The notes under the pieces are model-generated. The model did no database searches and was not told the origin of the DNA. It worked only from the letters and a program-made list of their open reading frames with translations. Positions 12,652 through 16,697 of a stretch of 16,697 nt of DNA are shown here, one piece after another. The DNA comes from Gammaproteobacteria bacterium (GTDB lineage: Bacteria > Pseudomonadota > Gammaproteobacteria > Pseudomonadales > Azotimanducaceae), in contig QIDL01000318.1 of NCBI GenBank assembly GCA_003228415.1, positions 1-16,697 of the forward strand, written 5' to 3'. Position numbers and translations under genes: made by a program. Each line of letters begins with the position of its first letter. Within the stretch, counting starts at the first letter, position 1.

Positions 12652-13543
12652 CGTTGGTGATCTTCGTGCCGATACCGGCGTCGGTGAATATCTCCAACAG
12701 CAAGGCGTGAGGCGCCGTACCATCCAGAATCTGTACGCTCGAAACACCGTTGGCCAGGGCCGACAGGGCACAGTGGGTTTTTGGCAACATGCCCTCGGAT
12801 ATGACGCCCGATTTCACCAGGGCCCTGGCTTCATTCGCAGACAGGGTTGGCAGAGTGACGCCCGACTCATCGAGAATACCCGCGGTGTTGGTGAGCAGAA
12901 TGAGCTTTTCGGCCGAGACCTCTTCGGCGATTCTGCCGGCAACCAGGTCGGCGTTGATGTTGTAGGAAGTTCCGTCGGGCCCTGCTCCGATGGGAGCGAT
13001 CACCGGGATGAAGTTTTCCTGCACCAGAGTTCGAAGGATCTCCGGATTGACCTCCGCCACGGCACCTACATGGCCGATATCGATGATTTCCGGCACGTCC
13101 GTTTCGGGGCCCGGTTGGCTGAGATTGAGCTTTTCAGCCCGGATGAGGTCGCCGTCCTTGCCGGTGATCCCTACCGCCCGCCCGCCGTTGGCGTTGATGA
13201 TGGAAACGATGTCCTGGTTGACCAGACCACCCAGCACCATTTCCACGACATCCATGGTCTCACCATCGGTGACTCGCATTCCGCCTACGAACCTGGTCTG
13301 TATGTTCAACCGTTCGAGGAGATTGCCGATCTGTGGACCGCCGCCGTGGACGACGATGGGATTGATTCCAACCAGCTTCAACAACACGATATCCCGCGCG
13401 AAGGTATTCTTCAGGGTCTCGTCCACCATGGCGTTACCGCCATACTTCACGACCAGCGTGGTCCCGTGAAACTGCCGGATGTAAGGCAGCGCTTCGGTCA
13501 GAACCGCCGCGATATTGCTGGCTTGCTTGTTGGAAATTGTCAT
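12644..13543 (-). CDS. argB: Acetylglutamate kinase
   Basis: 299 residues. Phosphorylates N-acetylglutamate in arginine synthesis, cytoplasmic. Seen: KYGGNAM (33-39), HGGGPQI (66-72), RAVGITGKD, EIIDIGHVG, NINADLVAG (195-203) and GMLPK with K255 near the end. The N-terminal helix (NKQASNIAAVLTEALPYIRQF, cited in part) is the extension found in hexameric, arginine-inhibited enzymes such as that of P. aeruginosa, so feedback inhibition by arginine is likely. The ATG at 13543 has no clear Shine-Dalgarno. It sits 19 bases after the algC stop and overlaps slmA by 8 bases. Confidence 0.96.
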   Translation of the reverse strand: MTISNKQASNIAAVLTEALPYIRQFHGTTLVVKYGGNAMVDETLKNTFARDIVLLKLVGINPIVVHGGGPQIGNLLERLNIQTRFVGGMRVTDGETMDVVEMVLGGLVNQDIVSIINANGGRAVGITGKDGDLIRAEKLNLSQPGPETDVPEIIDIGHVGAVAEVNPEILRTLVQENFIPVIAPIGAGPDGTSYNINADLVAGRIAEEVSAEKLILLTNTAGILDESGVTLPTLSANEARALVKSGVISEGMLPKTHCALSALANGVSSVQILDGTAPHALLLEIFTDAGIGTKITNDE

Positions 13544-13562
13544 GGAGCGGTTATGCGGATGA

Positions 13563-16181
13563 TCAAAATTTCAGATCGGGATCGATGGCGTTGAGCTGCT
13601 CTCGGAATAGCGCCTGGATCCGATCCAATGCAGATTGACCATCGGCTTCAAAGCGCAACGACAAGACCGGACTGGTATTCGAGGCTCTCACCAGGCCCCA
13701 GCCATCGGTGAAGTCCACCCGCACGCCATCAATGTCGGTAATGGTCCCGTCGCCAAAGTCAGCGGTGCGGGCTAACTTTTCGACGATCTCGAATTTTTCC
13801 CGCTCAGTGGTCTGAATCTTCAACTCCGGAGTGGCATAGGTTACCGGGAACTGACTGAAAATTTCGTCGACGGACTTGTTTTCCGAGCCGATGATCTCCA
13901 GAAGCCGTGCCGCCGAGTAGAGGGCGTCATCGAAACCGTACCAGCGTTCAGCGAAGCAGATGTGGCCGCTGAACTCACCGGCAAGCAGCGCACCGGTTTC
14001 TTTGAGCTTGGCCTTCATATGAGAGTGCCCGGTTTTCCACATGATGGGCCGGCCACCGAGCTCGCTGATCAGAGTGTTCAAATGCCGCGAACACTTCACG
14101 TCGTAGATGATGTCTGCGCCAGGGTTGCGTCCGACGATGTCCTGGGCAAACAGCATGAGCAGCTTATCCGGCCAGATGATTTCACCAGTGGCAGTTACCA
14201 CGCCAAGCCGGTCACCGTCGCCATCGAAGGCAAGCCCCAGGGCCGCCGCCTCGTCCTTGACGACTTCGATCAGATCTTTCAGATTCTCCGGGTCGGCCGG
14301 GTCAGGGTGGTGGTTGGGGAAGTCGCCGTCCACGTTGCAGTAAAGGGGCACGACTTCACAACCCAGTTCCGCGATCAACTTCGGGGCCAGATGGCCTGCA
14401 ACGCCATTGCCGCAGTCGATAACGACCTTGCACGGTTGAGCGACCACCACACTTTCGAGCACCCGGTCCAGGTAATGGTCGTTGAGGTCGATTTGTTCGA
14501 TCTCGCCGTCGCCTTCGCTGAGTTGGTTCTCTTCGATTCGCAATCGAATCCCCTGGATTCGATCTTCGGCCAGTGTCTCACCGGCGATCACCATCTTCAG
14601 GCCGTTGTATTCCGGCGGATTATGGCTGCCGGTGATCATGATGCCGGTGCCGGTATCCAATGCGTGGGTCGCGAAGTACAGGAGCGGCGTAGGGACTTCG
14701 CCGATGTCGATGACATCGGCGCCACCTTCGGTCAGGCCGCGAACCAGGGCATCGCGCAGGGTTTCGGAAGAGTGCCGTCCATCGCGCCCAACGGCAACGC
14801 GGTCCCGATCGCACGACCGGGCTTCTGCCGCAAATGCGCGACCGATCCAGTAGACCACTTCATCGGTGAGATTCTCGGTGGTGATGCCGCGAATGTCATA
14901 GGCGCGGAAAATACTGGCAGCAAGCTTGAGCCCCATCTCGACCGGCCCGACATTTTCGCTGACCTCGATGCCGAAATTCTCCCGGGCATCGTCCGCCACA
15001 TTGACTTCCAGAAAGCTGTCGTCTTCGTTGTCGAGAAGATCGTCGGATTCCCTGGTGTTATCCTGGCCTTTGATGTTCGTTGCTTCATCTTCATCTTCAT
15101 CTTCAGCGAGGAGATCGGCTGGGTCGCCAGACCCGGTACCCGTCTTCTGCTCAGGCGCAGCCGCTTTCCGGCTACCACCGAACTGGGCGACGTTGGATGC
15201 TAACTGCTGAAACAACACCAGCTGGTAACGGTCCAGAGAGGGTCCGCGACCGCGTAACAGTTGGCTGATGTAACTCGACAGGGTATCGGCGTCTTTCTGC
15301 AGTTTTCGTGACAAGGAAGAGAATGCGAAAGAAATTCCAGCCAGGAAGAATCCCATCATTACGGCCAGCGCAGTGAGGAGATCGGTCAGACGGCTGATGG
15401 GTGTAAGTGCCTGGTAGTTGGGAACGAATTCAAGCGTCCATTGAGGGGCGATCAGCGGAGTTCTGATGATGTCTGCGCTTGAGCCCGGCACTCCGAACGA
15501 AAAAACTTCGGTTGGCGCTGACCCGGCGATGACCTGAGATATCCTGACCTGTCCCAGGTTGCCGTCCATATGGGTCAGCGGATCAAAAAACAGACCCTTT
15601 CTATCGAAAGCCACGAACAGGACACCGCGAACCAGCCCGTCGTGTTCGATGGGGTGTGCGACAAATACCAGGTTTTCCTGTGCGAGAGAAATCTCCGGCC
15701 CGACGAAGGGTTCCTTTTCGGCTCGGAGAATCAGATTCAGCGCCGCGAAGGAAATCGGCACGATACCGTTGTCGTCTTTTTGCGCCTTGCCTCTGGGGAA
15801 TATCTGGATGCGTCGCGCGTAACCGCTTTGAGCGGTCAGTGCGACGCTGAGCCGCTCCATCTCGTCTGGATCGTTGCTGATGACTGCGGCGACCGTCTCC
15901 CTGGCGTTGGCCAGGGCATCGACACGGGTTCTGATTTCCTGAATCTGGCCGTTGAAGTAGCCGGCATAGGCGTTCGAGGTGAGCGCCATCTGCTGGTGCA
16001 GATAGGCACTGTTGCTGGACTCGACGAGCTGCCACCAGAGTAAACCGGCCATGGTGAGCATGCCGATCACCGAGACCCCGATTGCAAGCAGCGCATGATT
16101 CCACAGGGCATTCCCGGCAGAGCGCCTGGACTTCCTTTTCGGGGTCCTCAGCTGCGCGTCTTTCGATTGTTCATTGTCCAT
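13563..16181 (-). CDS. algC: Phosphomannomutase/phosphoglucomutase with N-terminal membrane-sensor half
   Basis: 872 residues, against about 460 for a plain PMM/PGM. C-terminal half (about 420-872) is the full alpha-D-phosphohexomutase: phosphoserine loop TGSHNP (517-522, S519), metal loop DGDGDR (653-658), sugar-binding GEFSGH (735-740), phosphate-binding RASNTSP (832-838). It interconverts mannose-6-P/mannose-1-P and glucose-6-P/glucose-1-P for LPS and exopolysaccharide. N-terminal half: basic start, TM helix at about 29-53, an extracytoplasmic domain of roughly 210 residues that looks Cache/CHASE-like, TM helix at about 265-289, a cytoplasmic helix, then an acidic, disordered linker (about 341-400, DEDEDE). 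Start at 16181 is backed by AGGGA eight bases upstream; an upstream ATG at 16265 adds 28 unrelated residues. Comparable long AlgC proteins are annotated in pseudomonads. The sensor idea is inference. Confidence 0.93.
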   Translation of the reverse strand: MDNEQSKDAQLRTPKRKSRRSAGNALWNHALLAIGVSVIGMLTMAGLLWWQLVESSNSAYLHQQMALTSNAYAGYFNGQIQEIRTRVDALANARETVAAVISNDPDEMERLSVALTAQSGYARRIQIFPRGKAQKDDNGIVPISFAALNLILRAEKEPFVGPEISLAQENLVFVAHPIEHDGLVRGVLFVAFDRKGLFFDPLTHMDGNLGQVRISQVIAGSAPTEVFSFGVPGSSADIIRTPLIAPQWTLEFVPNYQALTPISRLTDLLTALAVMMGFFLAGISFAFSSLSRKLQKDADTLSSYISQLLRGRGPSLDRYQLVLFQQLASNVAQFGGSRKAAAPEQKTGTGSGDPADLLAEDEDEDEATNIKGQDNTRESDDLLDNEDDSFLEVNVADDARENFGIEVSENVGPVEMGLKLAASIFRAYDIRGITTENLTDEVVYWIGRAFAAEARSCDRDRVAVGRDGRHSSETLRDALVRGLTEGGADVIDIGEVPTPLLYFATHALDTGTGIMITGSHNPPEYNGLKMVIAGETLAEDRIQGIRLRIEENQLSEGDGEIEQIDLNDHYLDRVLESVVVAQPCKVVIDCGNGVAGHLAPKLIAELGCEVVPLYCNVDGDFPNHHPDPADPENLKDLIEVVKDEAAALGLAFDGDGDRLGVVTATGEIIWPDKLLMLFAQDIVGRNPGADIIYDVKCSRHLNTLISELGGRPIMWKTGHSHMKAKLKETGALLAGEFSGHICFAERWYGFDDALYSAARLLEIIGSENKSVDEIFSQFPVTYATPELKIQTTEREKFEIVEKLARTADFGDGTITDIDGVRVDFTDGWGLVRASNTSPVLSLRFEADGQSALDRIQALFREQLNAIDPDLKF
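15084..15104 (-). repeat. Hexanucleotide tandem repeat in algC (DEDEDE linker)
   Basis: TTCATC repeated three times (15084-15101) followed by a partial TTC unit; on the coding strand GATGAA repeats give Asp-Glu pairs in the acidic linker. Gain or loss of units would keep the reading frame and only change linker length. Confidence 0.75.
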
Positions 16182-16211
16182 GTGGTCTGTCCCTAGCACA
16201 TCATTTTTTGT

Positions 16212-16229
16212 CGGCTGCGCGAACAGCCG
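16212..16229 (-). other. Hairpin in the algC leader
   Basis: CGGCTG (16212-16217), a 6-base loop and CAGCCG (16224-16229) form a perfect 6-bp stem about 30 bases before the algC ATG. On the transcript it is followed by an A-run, not a U-run, so it is not a terminator for coaBC. Confidence 0.35.
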
Positions 16230-16281
16230 CAACCCCCGTCGTTCCTCGGAGCTGCGCCTCGGCATCGGTGATGCCTGCGGT

Positions 16282-16310
16282 ATGTTAGTTCGGGCTGGAT
16301 TGACTGGCTA
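16282..16310 (-). promoter_or_regulatory. Candidate promoter for algC-argB-slmA
   Basis: On the minus strand TAGCCA (16310-16305, 4 of 6) and TAACAT (16287-16282, 4 of 6) with a 17-base spacer, just after the coaBC stop. It would give a leader of roughly 95 bases containing the hairpin at 16212-16229. Both boxes are imperfect. Confidence 0.35.
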
Positions 16311-16312
16311 GG

Positions 16313-16697
16313 CTAATTTGCCACGTTTTCGGGGTTGGTGTTCGCTAACTGGCGCACAAAAAGCGCAGTCACCTGATCGAGCACCGAGCGGGCCAGGGAA
16401 CTTTTGCTCTGTTTTGCCAGCTGCATCTCACCCTGAGCCCAGATCAACGTTGCCGCGTTGTCATCGCTTTCGAATCCGATGTCGGGTCGCGAGACGTCGT
16501 TGACCACAATGGCATCCAGCCCTTTGCGACGGAGCTTGCTCCGGGCATGAGCAAGAGCATCGTGAGTCTCCGCCGCAAAACCCACCACCACCGGGGCGTT
16601 CGGCAGCGCCGCGATGCTGGCCACAATGTCGGGATTCTCGACCAGATCGAGCCGCAGCCCGCCGGATTCCTTTTTGATCTTCTGTTGCGAAGCGGCT
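16313..16697 (-). CDS. coaBC: CoaBC (phosphopantothenoylcysteine synthetase/decarboxylase), C-terminal part
   Basis: The last 127 codons of the gene; the 5' part lies beyond the right edge. It is the C-terminal CoaB domain, which uses CTP to join 4'-phosphopantothenate with cysteine in coenzyme A synthesis. Seen: the KIKK motif near the window edge, LVENPDIVASIA, VVGFAAET, LDAIVVNDVSRPDIGF and SDDNAATLIW. The N-terminal CoaC flavoprotein domain cannot be checked here. In Pseudomonas and E. coli the next gene is dut; here the next gene is algC after a 131-base gap. Confidence 0.94.
   Translation of the reverse strand, partial: AASQQKIKKESGGLRLDLVENPDIVASIAALPNAPVVVGFAAETHDALAHARSKLRRKGLDAIVVNDVSRPDIGFESDDNAATLIWAQGEMQLAKQSKSSLARSVLDQVTALFVRQLANTNPENVAN

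Noticed and set aside
12707..13594. 295-codon plus-strand frame opposite argB
   Set aside because: Antisense shadow of ArgB; low-complexity Asp/Gly/His-rich translation, no domain.
13962..15203. Long open frame (413 codons) on the plus strand opposite algC
   Set aside because: It is the complement of a well-conserved gene with intact catalytic motifs; the translated product has no family signature and no ribosome site. Long antisense frames are common in GC-rich genes.
16201..16229. T-run plus hairpin before algC as an intrinsic terminator
   Set aside because: The T-run lies on the plus strand before the stem, and on the transcribed minus strand it is an A-run after it; this is the wrong polarity for ending coaBC transcription, and no plus-strand gene needs it.
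1..16697. Mobile element, phage, CRISPR array, toxin-antitoxin or defence genes
   Set aside because: Every gene-sized frame is accounted for by a core or transport gene, gaps are under 200 bases, and no regularly spaced direct repeats, transposase motifs or tRNA-like sequences were seen.

Overview
The window is a chromosomal stretch of a gammaproteobacterium. The evidence is the protein types (SlmA nucleoid occlusion factor, an arginine-sensitive type of ArgB, a SpoT-type Rel protein, an AlgC-type phosphomannomutase/phosphoglucomutase) and a gene order close to the one known from Pseudomonas: coaBC, algC, argB, slmA, pyrE, rph, yicC, gmk, rpoZ, spoT, ridA, recG, rubredoxin, ubiA. It is not Pseudomonas in detail. 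dut is missing between coaBC and algC, crc between pyrE and rph, and oxyR next to recG. The DNA is moderately GC-rich throughout, and I saw no rRNA, tRNA, CRISPR array, insertion sequence or prophage.

Layout. Positions 1-1486 (minus strand) hold ubiA followed by the two membrane subunits of a TRAP transporter (dctQ, then the start of dctM), both of which seem to begin at non-ATG codons. Positions 1629-3154 (plus strand) hold a 55-residue rubredoxin and a sodium/proton-dicarboxylate symporter. Positions 3190-9764 (minus strand) hold a compact run yicC, gmk, rpoZ, spoT, ridA, recG, with a good sigma-70 promoter just before rpoZ. Positions 9942-12053 (plus strand) hold rph, pyrE and an exported DUF4124-like coiled-coil protein, divergent from yicC and preceded by a perfect TATAAT box. 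Positions 12070-16697 (minus strand) hold coaBC (3' part), algC (with a large N-terminal membrane/sensor-like half), argB and slmA. No stretch above 300 bases lacks a gene.

How the genes fit together. Most of the window is core metabolism and growth control: nucleotide supply (pyrE, gmk, spoT), RNA polymerase omega (rpoZ), RNA 3'-end processing (rph, yicC), replication-fork repair (recG), division placement (slmA), and coenzyme A, arginine, ubiquinone and sugar-nucleotide precursors (coaBC, argB, ubiA, algC). The carbon-uptake genes (dctQM, gltP) and the rubredoxin are the more variable part.

I found no convincing new biological system here. The points worth a second look are small. They are the two-part AlgC with an acidic hexanucleotide-repeat linker, a Glu-to-Gln change at a catalytic position of RidA, two mutually exclusive hairpins at the convergent slmA end, a long basic/proline-rich SpoT N-terminus that carries a strong hairpin, and a slippery A-tract at the start of the DUF4124-like gene.
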